From Sporomusa sp. KB1 (GTDB lineage: Bacteria; Bacillota; Negativicutes; Sporomusales; Sporomusaceae): 64,000 nt of DNA. Both the position numbers and the translations under genes were made by a program. Where the stretch lies: contig NZ_VLKC01000002.1 in the NCBI RefSeq assembly GCF_007830295.1, positions 4,385,157 to 4,449,156 on the forward strand. Direction: 5' to 3'. The notes below the pieces were generated by a model. It searched no databases. It worked only from the letters and a program-made list of their open reading frames with translations, and was not told the origin of the DNA. Shown in pieces: positions 1-8,195 of this stretch. Positions within the stretch are counted from its first letter, which is position 1; every line of letters begins with the position of its first letter.

Positions 1-781
<781 letters not shown>

Positions 782-909
782 GGGAGAACCGTTCGAGGTA
801 ACACTCGAACTACTTCCAGGTCGGTACATTTGGCAGATGAACACTCTTACATTGTTTGGTTTTGAGGGAATGCAAAAGAGAATATTACTTATTTTTGAAA
901 TAGTAATGT

Positions 910-985
910 GGGGGTATAGCTCAGCTGGGAGAGCGCTTGGCTCGCATTCAAGAGGTCAGCGGTTCGATCCCGCTTATCTCCACCA
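910..985 (+). tRNA. tRNA-Ala, anticodon CGC, CCA encoded
   Basis: The cloverleaf folds fully. A 7-bp acceptor stem pairs GGGGGTA with TATCTCC. The D arm is GCTC/GAGC, the anticodon stem CTTGG/TCAAG has loop CTCGCAT (anticodon CGC, reading GCG), and the T arm AGCGG/CCGCT has loop TTCGATC. The 3' CCA is encoded. The acceptor stem carries the G3:U70 wobble pair that defines alanine identity. Spacer tRNA-Ala genes between 16S and 23S usually read UGC, so a CGC isoacceptor here is unusual. It lies about 130 nt after the 16S end. Confidence 0.95.
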
Positions 986-986
986 C

Positions 987-1026
987 AAAATAAAAGGGTT
1001 TGCAGAGATGCAAGCCCTTTTATTTT
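987..1026 (+). terminator. Rho-independent terminator of the 16S-tRNA unit
   Basis: Arms 987-1004 and 1009-1026 pair over 18 positions with one mismatch around a GAGA tetraloop. The 3' arm is T-rich (CCCTTTTATTTT). It begins two bases after the tRNA CCA end, so it terminates the rRNA/tRNA transcript. Confidence 0.85.
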
Positions 1027-1058
1027 GCAATTATGAATTAGCTTATAAATATTTTTTT

Positions 1059-1116
1059 AAAAGCGTCAATGACTTTAAGACGGGAAACCCGCTATAGTCA
1101 TTGACGCTTTTTATTT
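1059..1116. terminator. Bidirectional hairpin terminator between rRNA/tRNA unit and fabH
   Basis: A 16-bp perfect inverted repeat (1059-1074 with 1096-1111) encloses a small GC-rich inner hairpin. It is followed by TTTTTATTTT on the plus strand and preceded by a T-rich run that serves the minus strand. It can terminate both the plus-strand rRNA transcript and the minus-strand fabH transcript. Confidence 0.8.
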
Positions 1117-1168
1117 TCACACCATATAAGCGTTGTAGATAAGCTACCGTGTTATAGCTTCCGCTAAT

Positions 1169-2161
1169 TTAAATACTCCACTTTATAACACTGCTTGCCC
1201 AAGTTAAGCCGGCCCCAAATCCGACGACTACGACAATATCATCTTTTTTGATAGTGCCACTTCTAAATGCTTCATCTAATCCTATCGGGATAGAAGCAGA
1301 TGATGTATTAGCGTATTTAGCAACACTAACTGCCACTTTGTCCATAGAAACTCCAAGACGTTTTGCGGCCGATTCTATAATACGGATATTTGCTTGATGG
1401 GGGACAACATAGGAAATATCCGCAGGAGACAAGTTAGCGTTAGCTAGTGCTTTTAGTGCCGACGCACCCATAATTTTTACTGCAAACTTATAGACTTCAG
1501 GTCCATTCATTTGCAAGAAGTGCTGCCGATTAGTTACTGTTTCTGCTGAGGCTGGTATCCGGGAACCACCTGCTGGTACGTTAAGAAAACCAGCTCCAGA
1601 TCCATCCGCACCTAGATCTACACCAAGAATGCCGTATCCAGGAGGAGTTTTTGCTACCACGGCAGCACCCGCTCCGTCGCCAAATAAAACACAAGTATTA
1701 CGATCAGTCCAGTCGAGTATTTTGGAGAGGTTTTCGGCACCGATTACTAATATCTTTTCATATAAACCGGATTTAATAAATTGACTCGCAGTAACTAAGC
1801 CATAAACAAAACCGGAGCAAGCGGCCGATAAATCAAAAGCGGCGGCTTTGGTAGCTTTTAGATTAGCTTGTACAAGGCAAGCAACTGATGGAAACAACAT
1901 ATCCGGTGTTATGGTAGCGACAATGATTAAATCAAGCTCATCAGCAGAGATACCAGCATTATCCAACGCCCGCTTGGCGGCTTCTGTGGCTAAATCAGAT
2001 GTAGCTTGGCCTTCTAAAGTAATTCTTCTTTCTCTAATTCCTGTACGTTCAATAATCCATTTATCAGATGTATCAACTTTTTGCTCTAATTCTTGATTTG
2101 TCATAATTCTGGTAGGTACATATGAGCCAGTCCCTATAATACCAACACTTATTTCATTCAA
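1169..2161 (-). CDS. fabH: 3-oxoacyl-ACP synthase III (KAS III)
   Basis: FabH condenses an acyl-CoA primer with malonyl-ACP to start type II fatty acid synthesis in the cytoplasm. The 330-residue length is normal for the family. The Cys-His-Asn catalytic triad is visible: Cys115 in SAACSGF, His255 in VPHQANIR and Asn285 in KYANTSS. The C-terminal GFGAGLTW motif is also present. Translation probably starts at a TTG (2161-2159) behind an AGGAGG box at 2170-2175. The gene stands alone, without the acpP/fabD/fabG cluster, and points towards the rRNA unit. A sigma-A-like promoter lies upstream at 2198-2227. Confidence 0.95.
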   Translation of the reverse strand: MNEISVGIIGTGSYVPTRIMTNQELEQKVDTSDKWIIERTGIRERRITLEGQATSDLATEAAKRALDNAGISADELDLIIVATITPDMLFPSVACLVQANLKATKAAAFDLSAACSGFVYGLVTASQFIKSGLYEKILVIGAENLSKILDWTDRNTCVLFGDGAGAAVVAKTPPGYGILGVDLGADGSGAGFLNVPAGGSRIPASAETVTNRQHFLQMNGPEVYKFAVKIMGASALKALANANLSPADISYVVPHQANIRIIESAAKRLGVSMDKVAVSVAKYANTSSASIPIGLDEAFRSGTIKKDDIVVVVGFGAGLTWASSVIKWSI

Positions 2162-2197
2162 TATAGTGTCCTCCTAAATATTTTTAACCATAATAAG

Positions 2198-2227
2198 ATT
2201 ATACTACTTATTACTATGATCAGGCAA
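2198..2227 (-). promoter_or_regulatory. Probable sigma-A promoter of fabH
   Basis: Read on the minus strand, a -35 box TTGCCT (2227-2222) and a perfect -10 box TATAAT (2203-2198) are separated by 18 bp. They lie about 35 bp upstream of the fabH start codon. No FapR-type operator was recognised. Confidence 0.6.
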
Positions 2228-2346
2228 TAAAATATAAATAACAAAACTTAGGAACAAGGGATAGAACTCTCACCTACAGTTATAGAGGCGGAAGTCTTAA
2301 TTCGAAATATTCTTCCCAGATAGCAGGATTCTCCTTTTCGCTGCAG

Positions 2347-2395
2347 AATTTACTATTCAAGTAAAACATAATATAACGCTATTGAATAGTAAATT
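2347..2395. repeat. 14-bp perfect inverted repeat in the fabH/DUF364 spacer
   Basis: The spacer 2162-2548 has no gene. It holds the fabH promoter, the RBS of the DUF364 gene at 2531-2538, and this AT-rich inverted repeat. The arms are AATTTACTATTCAA (2347-2360) and its exact complement (2382-2395), with a 21-nt loop. It lacks the GC core and T tract of a terminator, so it may be an operator or the trace of a mobile element. Its function is unknown. Confidence 0.6.
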
Positions 2396-2548
2396 ACTTT
2401 TCGTATTGTTAGTTAACGTTCGTTTCTCGCCCGTTAAGTGAAACCAATTGAGTAGAATGTGCCTGAATATAAATTTGTTCCCTAATCAGTTTGCCTGTTT
2501 TATCAGCCTTTATCCATATTGTACTAACATAAAGGAGGAGAAACTATA

Positions 2549-3301
2549 TTGTTGACTGTACAAAAACGTCTGATCGATTTCCTATTGCCTCATGTGGAAC
2601 ACGTAACAATTAGCGATGTACGCATCGGACTGGGGTACACAGCCATAAAGATTAGCAGTGGTCATGGAGGGGTGGCATGGACCCCGAATTCGTTGGCACC
2701 CTCCTGTACCTATTTTGAAAGCGCCGGAACCCTTATCGGGCGTCCGGTAAAAGAATTACTTACAATGCTCGGCAACGAGGTGTCCGACTTGACGCGGGCG
2801 GTCGGTCTAGCAACGGCAAATGCTGTGCTTGCCTCGCTGCCGTCCCCCCCGACCTTGAAGGAAGAAGTCATCTCATCGCTTCATATTACTCACACTGACC
2901 GGGTAGCAATGGTTGGATATTTCGGTCCGGTAATAGCTCAATTGCGCAAGACCGGATGTCAGCTTGACATTCTGGAACTGAATGATAAACACAGCGACAC
3001 GCTTCCCCCTGAAAAAGCTGGCGACGCCCTGCTCGCTTGTACCGTAGCCATCATTACCGGTACGACGCTTATCAATGGAACCTTCGACGGCCTGATTGCC
3101 GGACTGGGAGAGCCTCGTGCGGCCGTGGTGCTAGGCCCTTCTTCACCCCTGTGTGGCAACGTCTTCCAGGATACAAAAATCACCCACGTCGCTGGATCAC
3201 GGGTACGCGATACTGATGCCATACTACGCATTGTTTCGGAAGGCGGCGGCACTATGCTTATGAAGCGGTATCTGGATTTCGAGACAGTGTTAACCAGATA
3301 A
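2549..3301 (+). CDS. DUF4213/DUF364 domain protein (putative metal-chelation family)
   Basis: The product is a 250-residue cytoplasmic protein. The N-terminal part (about 1-100) resembles DUF4213 and the C-terminal part (about 110-245) the Rossmann-like DUF364 domain. Family members have been proposed to bind heavy metals, and some sit near molybdate or siderophore genes, but no reaction is established. Visible motifs include VAMVGYFGPV near residue 120, ITGTTLINGT near 170 and VLGPSSPL near 200. The start is TTG, 10 nt after AAAGGAGG. The gene is richer in G+C than its neighbours and stands alone between a spacer and its own terminator, so it may have been acquired. Confidence 0.75.
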   Translation: MLTVQKRLIDFLLPHVEHVTISDVRIGLGYTAIKISSGHGGVAWTPNSLAPSCTYFESAGTLIGRPVKELLTMLGNEVSDLTRAVGLATANAVLASLPSPPTLKEEVISSLHITHTDRVAMVGYFGPVIAQLRKTGCQLDILELNDKHSDTLPPEKAGDALLACTVAIITGTTLINGTFDGLIAGLGEPRAAVVLGPSSPLCGNVFQDTKITHVAGSRVRDTDAILRIVSEGGGTMLMKRYLDFETVLTR

Positions 3302-3330
3302 AACGTCTAGGTAGCTCTACCAAATAGCCG

Positions 3331-3362
3331 AACCTGCAAGGTAGTTCACTTTGCAGGTTTTT
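3331..3362 (+). terminator. Rho-independent terminator after the DUF364 gene
   Basis: Arms AACCTGCAA (3331-3339) and TTGCAGGTT (3351-3359) pair perfectly and are followed by a T-rich stretch, 30 nt after the stop codon. Confidence 0.75.
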
Positions 3363-3399
3363 ACTATTACTATTTCTGAGTTAATTTTCAAATTGCTCT

Positions 3400-3428
3400 T
3401 TGCCAATTACTTTCTATTATGTTACAAT
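3400..3428 (+). promoter_or_regulatory. Probable sigma-A promoter of yebC
   Basis: A -35 box TTGCCA (3400-3405) and a -10 box TACAAT (3423-3428) are separated by 17 bp. They lie 36 bp upstream of the yebC start codon. Confidence 0.65.
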
Positions 3429-3463
3429 ATTGGCGATTGACTTAGCTGAGAGGAGTATTTTAC

Positions 3464-4204
3464 ATGTCAGGACATTCAAAATGGGCGAATATCAAGCATA
3501 AAAAAGGTAAGGTAGATGCCATACGCGGCAAAGTTACTACCAAAGTCAGTCGCGAGATTACTATTGCAGTAAGAATGGGCGGCTCTGATCCATCCGGGAA
3601 TATGCGTTTAAAATTGGCATTGCAAAAAGCCAGAGAAAATAATATACCTAAAGAGAATATCCAGCGGGCTATTCAAAAAGGCGCAGGCGCGATTGATGGT
3701 AATAGTTATGAAGAAATAAATTACGAAGGATATGGACCTGGCGGGGTTGCTATTATGGTTGAGGCCATGACCGACAATCGTAACCGGACTGCTGCTGATG
3801 TACGGCATTTGTTTTCAAAATATGGTGGTAATCTGGGAGAAACCGGCTGTGTTTCCTGGATGTTTAAGCAAAAAGGGCTATTTGTTGTTGAACAAGATGG
3901 ACTTGACGAAGAAGAACTCATGCTTATGACACTTGATTCTGGTGCAGAAGATTTTGAAGCAACTGAAGGTGAGTTTGAAATAACCAGCCAACCAGATGCT
4001 TTTGAACAGGTTCAGGAAGCATTAGAGAAAAACAATATAAAAACTGTGGTTTCCCGGATTACGATGGTACCGGAGACTACCACCAGCCTGGAGGGCGATG
4101 AGTCAGTAAAAATGATGAAGCTCATTGAAGCCTTGGAAGATCTCGATGATATTCAGGAAGTTTACACCAACTTCGACATGCCTGAAGAAGACGAAGAAGA
4201 GTAA
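3464..4204 (+). CDS. yebC: YebC/PmpR family protein (TACO1-like)
   Basis: This cytoplasmic protein belongs to the TACO1/YebC family, described both as a transcriptional regulator and as a factor that relieves ribosome stalling at proline-rich stretches. The signature N-terminus MSGHSKWANIKHKK is present. So are the IPKENIQRAIQKG segment, the YEGYGPGGVA motif near residue 90, and the acidic C-terminus. Its 246 residues match the family length. An RBS (GAGAGGAG) precedes the ATG. The gene is monocistronic, with its own promoter and terminator, and lies at the left edge of the accessory interval. Confidence 0.95.
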   Translation: MSGHSKWANIKHKKGKVDAIRGKVTTKVSREITIAVRMGGSDPSGNMRLKLALQKARENNIPKENIQRAIQKGAGAIDGNSYEEINYEGYGPGGVAIMVEAMTDNRNRTAADVRHLFSKYGGNLGETGCVSWMFKQKGLFVVEQDGLDEEELMLMTLDSGAEDFEATEGEFEITSQPDAFEQVQEALEKNNIKTVVSRITMVPETTTSLEGDESVKMMKLIEALEDLDDIQEVYTNFDMPEEDEEE

Positions 4205-4278
4205 GCAATTCAAGAATTTGCAGGCATTTGAAAATTACGTACAAGTAAAACGATGTATCAACTTAATTTAGGCATAAG

Positions 4279-4313
4279 AAATACCGTCAGGCTTAGTGCC
4301 TGGCGGTTTCTTT
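4279..4313 (+). terminator. Rho-independent terminator after yebC
   Basis: A hairpin pairs ACCGTCAGGC with GCCTGGCGGT around TTAGT and is followed by TTCTTTATT. Confidence 0.8.
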
Positions 4314-4423
4314 ATTATATATTTTGGTTGAAAATAGTTCTTCTCGGAAGGAAATTTACAATATTATGTCGAATATGCAAAATATAGATAATAGCTCTTT
4401 GAAAAGTTTAGGAGGGGAATGTA

Positions 4424-4588
4424 TTGAACAGAAGGTTAGTATCAATTTGTAAAAGGATTGAAAAACTACGCTCTAAAATGCATGACAATGCCCTTGTTTT
4501 GGGGGTATCCCATCCGAAAGTACTTAAAGCAAGTCAACTGCTAGATATGCAAATTAATTTATATATGAAATTGTGCAAGAGTATATAA
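4424..4588 (+). CDS. Spo0E-like aspartyl-phosphate phosphatase family protein
   Basis: A 54-residue ORF starts at TTG, 6 nt after a strong AGGAGGGG box. Its product has the Spo0E-family layout of two helices. The first contains ICKRIEKLRSKM and a short turn with GVSHPKV follows. The second carries the signature S-x-x-x-D motif as SQLLDMQINLYMK (Ser37 to Asp41). Family members dephosphorylate Spo0A~P and so delay sporulation; the first Asp of the motif region is part of the active surface. The length is typical for this family. It is a single gene with its own terminator directly after the stop codon, in an accessory interval. Assignment rests on motif and size only. Confidence 0.75.
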   Translation: MNRRLVSICKRIEKLRSKMHDNALVLGVSHPKVLKASQLLDMQINLYMKLCKSI

Positions 4589-4610
4589 AGAGCCAAAAGG
4601 CTCTTTTTGT
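4587..4610 (+). terminator. Rho-independent terminator after the Spo0E-like gene
   Basis: AAAGAGCC pairs with GGCTCTTT around an AAAA loop and is followed by TTGTTTTTA. It overlaps the stop codon. Confidence 0.85.
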
Positions 4611-4617
4611 TTTTATT

Positions 4618-4749
4618 GATGTCCCAGTTAAACAAAGGAAAAGTGATGAGGAGTTAGCCCAAGAAGTTAAGGGACTATTGAATGGGCAACCGATTGGAAT
4701 TTTGCAAAGTTTGGATATTGAGCAACGTAACGAAATTGTGCCCCCATAA
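4618..4749 (+). pseudogene. Probable remnant of a transposase C-terminus (RayT/Y1-like)
   Basis: An open frame without a start codon reads DVPVKQRKSDEELAQEVKG and continues LLNGQPIGILQSLDIEQRNE up to a stop. The helix-rich pattern with a conserved RNEI segment resembles the C-terminal tail found on some Firmicute REP-associated (Y1/IS200-like) transposases. The HUH catalytic domain and everything upstream are missing, and the frame stops where the family would continue into a helix-turn-helix. The hairpin-rich sequence immediately downstream fits a REP context. The family assignment is an inference from pattern memory. Confidence 0.35.
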
Positions 4750-4762
4750 GGTGGTAACCCCC

Positions 4763-4945
4763 CCGGCCTTTGCCGGAAAAAGCGTTCCGTAGGAGAAAAG
4801 CCGGGCGGTATTCCGTTAAAAAATCCGTACTGTTTGAGCGTAGCGAGTTTACGGATTTTAGGAATATCGTCCGACTTTTCAGCTTTTGAGGCTTAGGGCC
4901 TAGACCTTTTGTTACTTTGGGGCAATGCCAAAAGTAAAACCCCTC
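4763..4945. repeat. Cluster of REP-like palindromes
   Basis: The gene-poor stretch 4589-5139 holds a series of foldback structures. A short GC hairpin (CCGGC/GCCGG) lies at 4763-4776. A long imperfect hairpin has arms 4796-4829 and 4850-4879, in which TACGGATTTTA pairs with its complement and outer AAAAG pairs with CTTTT. A third hairpin around 4907-4939 pairs TTTTGTTACTTT with AAAGTAAAA through GGCAATGCC. Such stacked palindromes are typical of repetitive extragenic elements mobilised by REP-type transposases. Whether copies exist elsewhere in the genome cannot be seen here. Confidence 0.5.
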
Positions 4946-5083
4946 ACCTTGTATTCCATTAACTCAACGTAAGATAAAGGACCTTGATAGCGGTTTTTCT
5001 TATAGAAGCTGTGCAGGTTAGAAAAACATTGTTTGGGAAAACTAAGAAAAACAGCATCACATTAAAAGGTATGCTGCTTTACT

Positions 5084-5111
5084 TTTACAACTATTTTTTC
5101 CATGTTATAAT
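5084..5111 (+). promoter_or_regulatory. Possible promoter of the orphan ATPase gene
   Basis: A -10 box TATAAT (5106-5111) is preceded, after 16 bp, by TTTACA (5084-5089). The RBS GGGAGGT of the next gene follows 15 nt later. Confidence 0.5.
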
Positions 5112-5139
5112 AAGATAAATGTCTGTGGGAGGTAATGTA

Positions 5140-6411
5140 ATGAGTGAAAGTAAATATGCAATAGAAGAAATATTTAGACCTACCTCATTTCCACAGTATA
5201 CATATATTGATCGGGAAATTTCAACTGATGATACCTATGAATTAAGACTAAAGAAGGCGCTTAGAAGCCCTGGACGATTGATATCCATTACTGGATCGTC
5301 GAAATCCGGTAAAACGGTTTTATGTCATAAAGTCATTGAAAAAAACAGCATTATTGATTTGAGTGGAGCGCAAATTCAATCGCAGGCGGATTTTTGGAAT
5401 CAAATTGCTGAAAAAATCCGTTTGCCGCTAGAAGTACAGGTTACGCAGACGGTAGCAAATAAAGTGAGTATAAATGCTAGAACCGGCGCATCAGGTAAGG
5501 TGCCTTTTGTGGCATCAGCTGATATAAGCGGTCAGGCTGGTTATGATCACTCTACAGGGCAAAATATTGCTGAAAAAGAAATTCGCAGTAATACGGCCAT
5601 TGTGGAATACTTAATTGCCAATCATAAGGTCTTGGTTTTGGATGATTTTCATTATCTTGCCAATGACCTGCAAATGTATATTGCACGCATCTTAAAGACT
5701 GAGTTGTTCAACGGTTTGAAAGCTATTATTATTTCACTGCCACACAGAGCCGATGATGCAATTCGCCATAATCCGGATTTGATTGGCAGAACATCTTTTA
5801 TTGAAATTGCGCCGTGGTCAATGGGGGAGTTGACCGAAATTGGTCGCAAGGGTTTCGCTTTATTAAGATATGAAATTGATGAACAAGACTTAAATCTATT
5901 GGCACAAGAAAGCATAGCATCACCGCAGCTCATGCAGGAAAACTGTTTTAATTTAGCAGATCGAATAGCGGTTGTCGAAACCAATGCTGTAACTACTGAA
6001 TTAGTTCATAAAGCATTTCATGATACTGTGATTAATTATTCTCATTATGATGCTATTTTGCAGAAAGTTCTTTGTGGACCGGCACAAGGCCGGGAGAAAA
6101 GGATGCAATATACCTTTAAGGATAAAACCCAGGCGGACATCTATCATCTGTTTTTAAAAGGTATCAGTATTGACCCTCCTGTACTATCCATGCATATGGA
6201 TGATATTAAAGCAAGGTTTGCAACAATTATTGATGAATCTGAAAAATTACCTACATCATTGGTGACTTCCAATACGATAATGCATGTGGAAAGAATTATG
6301 CATGAAACGGCGCCTAAACTAGACTCGATAGAATGGCGTGAACAAGTGTTATATATATTAGACCCGTTTTTGCTGTTCTATTTACGGTGGAATAACAGTT
6401 TGAGTTTTTGA
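5140..6411 (+). CDS. Orphan P-loop ATPase (AAA/STAND-like), function unknown
   Basis: A 423-residue protein with a nucleotide-binding core: Walker A GSSKSGKT at 52-59 and Walker B VLVLDDF at 164-170. Between them lies a glycine- and serine-rich insert (about 108-142). A helical lid follows, then a region that may form a winged helix (about 320-370). The end, DPFLLFYLRW, recalls the DPxLxFWxR segment that closes many archaeal-type ATPases of the ATPase_2 class. Such proteins act as switches in DNA transactions, signalling or defence; none of these roles is shown here. The start ATG at 5140 follows GGGAGGT. The gene stands alone in an accessory interval next to an IS element. No partner nuclease, kinase or toxin is adjacent. 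Confidence 0.6.
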   Translation: MSESKYAIEEIFRPTSFPQYTYIDREISTDDTYELRLKKALRSPGRLISITGSSKSGKTVLCHKVIEKNSIIDLSGAQIQSQADFWNQIAEKIRLPLEVQVTQTVANKVSINARTGASGKVPFVASADISGQAGYDHSTGQNIAEKEIRSNTAIVEYLIANHKVLVLDDFHYLANDLQMYIARILKTELFNGLKAIIISLPHRADDAIRHNPDLIGRTSFIEIAPWSMGELTEIGRKGFALLRYEIDEQDLNLLAQESIASPQLMQENCFNLADRIAVVETNAVTTELVHKAFHDTVINYSHYDAILQKVLCGPAQGREKRMQYTFKDKTQADIYHLFLKGISIDPPVLSMHMDDIKARFATIIDESEKLPTSLVTSNTIMHVERIMHETAPKLDSIEWREQVLYILDPFLLFYLRWNNSLSF

Positions 6412-6748
6412 CAGCATACTAACTAACGATAGCAAAATTCAACTCGAAATCAAGTGTCCTGCCAAAGAGAATATGAAAAAAGGTGTATCAAGAGGTTATA
6501 GCTCTTTGGTATGCCTTATTATTTTGAGTTTATTTTTGACCTCTAACGTGTGTTTTTGTAAGAGCGGGTAAAATGGGTTAGTCACAACCGACAAGGTTAA
6601 TTACATACATGGCAGGGGTATGTTTTCCCTGTCCAAAGCCTCTTTTCTTCCGGGATGGGTAGTGGTGTAGTTTTAAACGTTCTTTTGCTACAGAATTAAT
6701 GTTATAAAAGAAGGGCAAATGACGTGTAAACATATTATGGAGGGATAA
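6412..6748 (+). other. Gene-free stretch between the ATPase gene and the IS element
   Basis: The only clear structure is a hairpin at 6480-6517, in which AAGGTGTATCAAGAG pairs, with G-U wobbles, to CTCTTTGGTATGCCTT and is followed by a T-rich tract. It probably terminates the ATPase transcript. The rest has no ORF with an RBS. The right end carries the 13-bp repeat that flanks the IS. Confidence 0.45.
6736..6748 (+). repeat. Left flanking direct repeat of the IS256-family element
   Basis: TATGGAGGGATAA abuts the left IS end. The copy at 8104-8116 differs at one base. It is probably the target-site duplication, although 13 bp is longer than the 8-9 bp usual for IS256. Confidence 0.5.
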
Positions 6749-8103
6749 GGTACAATAAGTTTCGCAAATTGAAATACGGCTAAAAAAGAGGACAAGTTTG
6801 CAGTTCCCCGGTAAAATGAAGTCACCACACACCATTTACCGAAAGGGGAAGAGCAAACATGTCCAAAGAAATTATACAGTTGAATGAAGAAATCATCAAG
6901 GTAGAACTGAAGGAACTGGTGCGTAGCAGCGTGGAGGAAACGCTCAATAACTTGCTGGATCAGGAAGCCAAAGACCTAACCCAGGCGGCCCGATATGAGC
7001 GTACTGAAACCCGTCAAGGTTACCGCTCCGGTCACTACGACAGGCGGTTGACTACTACCTCCGGCGATGTCACGCTGAAAGTTCCCAAGCTCAAGGGCAT
7101 TCCTTTTGAAACCGCCATTATCGAACGCTATCGCCGGCGGGAAAGTTCCGTAGAAGAAGCGCTCATCGAAATGTATCTAGCTGGCGTATCCGTCCGGCGA
7201 GTGGAAGACATCACCGAGGCTCTGTGGGGCAGCAAGGTATCGCCGTCCACCATCAGTGAGTTGAATAAGAAGGCCTATGTCCACATTGAAGAGTGGCGCA
7301 GTCGGCCGCTGCAAAGTGGTAAGTATCCCTATGTTTACGTCGACGGCATTTACTTACGCCGCAACTGGGGCGGTGAATATGAGAATGTGAGCGTATTGGT
7401 GGCGATTGCCGTCAACGAAGACGGCTACCGTGAAGTGCTGGGAGCGGCCGAAGGCATGAAAGAAGACAAAGTCAGTTGGCTGGAATTCTTCAAATGGCTG
7501 AAAAGCCGCGGTTTAACAGGCGTCCAACTGATCATTGGTGATAAATGCCAAGGGATGCTGGCAGCGGCAAATGAGGTCTTCCCCCAGGCCAAATACCAGC
7601 GCTGCACTGTTCACTTTTACCGCAATGTCTTTTCAGTTGTTCCCCGCTCCAAGGTCAAAACGGTTGCGAAAATGCTCAAAGCGATTCATGCGCAGGAAAG
7701 CAAGTCCGCTGCCCGGGAAAAGGCGGCACAGGTAGCAAAAAGCTTGCGCGACATGAAACTCAAAGAAGCGGCGGCCAAAATCGAGGAAAGCATCGAGGAA
7801 ACGCTTGCTTATGCCGACTTTCCCGGCGAGCACTGGACAAGAATCCGGACTAACAATGTGATTGAGAGACTCAACCGGGAGATCAGGCGGCGAACCAGGG
7901 TCGTGGGTGCTTTCCCGGATGGGCAGTCCGCTCTGATGCTGGTCTGCGCCCGCCTTCGCCACGTTGCTGGAACCCAGTGGGGCAGTAAAAAGTATATGAA
8001 TATGAAACATCTAGAAAATACCGACCCTGAGTCGGATTTTAGTGATGACTGATTTTACTACCTAGGACTGCAAACCTTTTTGCGAAACTTTCTTGACACT
8101 ACC
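6749..8103 (+). mobile_element. IS256-family insertion sequence, complete
   Basis: The element is about 1355 bp long and encodes one full transposase. Its ends are imperfect inverted repeats. Both start with GGTA and share AAGTTTCGCAAA about 10 bp further in, and an inner GTTTGCAGT segment recurs on both sides. It is flanked by 13-bp direct repeats differing at one base (6736-6748 and 8104-8116). An intact transposase and recognisable ends suggest a potentially active or recent copy. It landed in the gene-poor zone between the orphan ATPase and a secreted repeat protein. Confidence 0.8.
6859..8052 (+). CDS. IS256-family (mutator-type) transposase
   Basis: This DDE-type transposase catalyses cut-and-copy movement of its own element through a circular intermediate. 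The 397 residues match the family. The catalytic triad is visible: Asp162 in YVDGIYLR, Asp228 in IIGDKCQG and Glu336 in TNNVIERLNR. The mutator signature around the second Asp and the CTVHFYRN block are present. An N-terminal DNA-binding part lies at about 1-130. The start ATG follows GAAAGGGGA. No frameshift is seen. Its G+C content is higher than that of the flanking accessory DNA, in keeping with foreign origin. Confidence 0.95.
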   Translation: MSKEIIQLNEEIIKVELKELVRSSVEETLNNLLDQEAKDLTQAARYERTETRQGYRSGHYDRRLTTTSGDVTLKVPKLKGIPFETAIIERYRRRESSVEEALIEMYLAGVSVRRVEDITEALWGSKVSPSTISELNKKAYVHIEEWRSRPLQSGKYPYVYVDGIYLRRNWGGEYENVSVLVAIAVNEDGYREVLGAAEGMKEDKVSWLEFFKWLKSRGLTGVQLIIGDKCQGMLAAANEVFPQAKYQRCTVHFYRNVFSVVPRSKVKTVAKMLKAIHAQESKSAAREKAAQVAKSLRDMKLKEAAAKIEESIEETLAYADFPGEHWTRIRTNNVIERLNREIRRRTRVVGAFPDGQSALMLVCARLRHVAGTQWGSKKYMNMKHLENTDPESDFSDD

Positions 8104-8116
8104 TATGGAGGAATAA
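8104..8116 (+). repeat. Right flanking direct repeat of the IS256-family element
   Basis: TATGGAGGAATAA follows the right IS end directly and matches the left copy at 12 of 13 positions. Confidence 0.5.
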
Positions 8117-8195
8117 TGCGGTTGAATAGAGAATGGTAAATAATGGTGTGATAAATATTCAAAGAATACAGGAGTGAAAAATGGAGGGAATTTAT

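Noticed and set aside
837..1097. 86-codon ORF over the tRNA-Ala gene
   Set aside because: It reads through a tRNA and two terminators with no RBS.
6578..6835. 85-codon minus-strand ORF left of the IS256 transposase
   Set aside because: It crosses the IS end, lacks an RBS and shows no recognisable domain.
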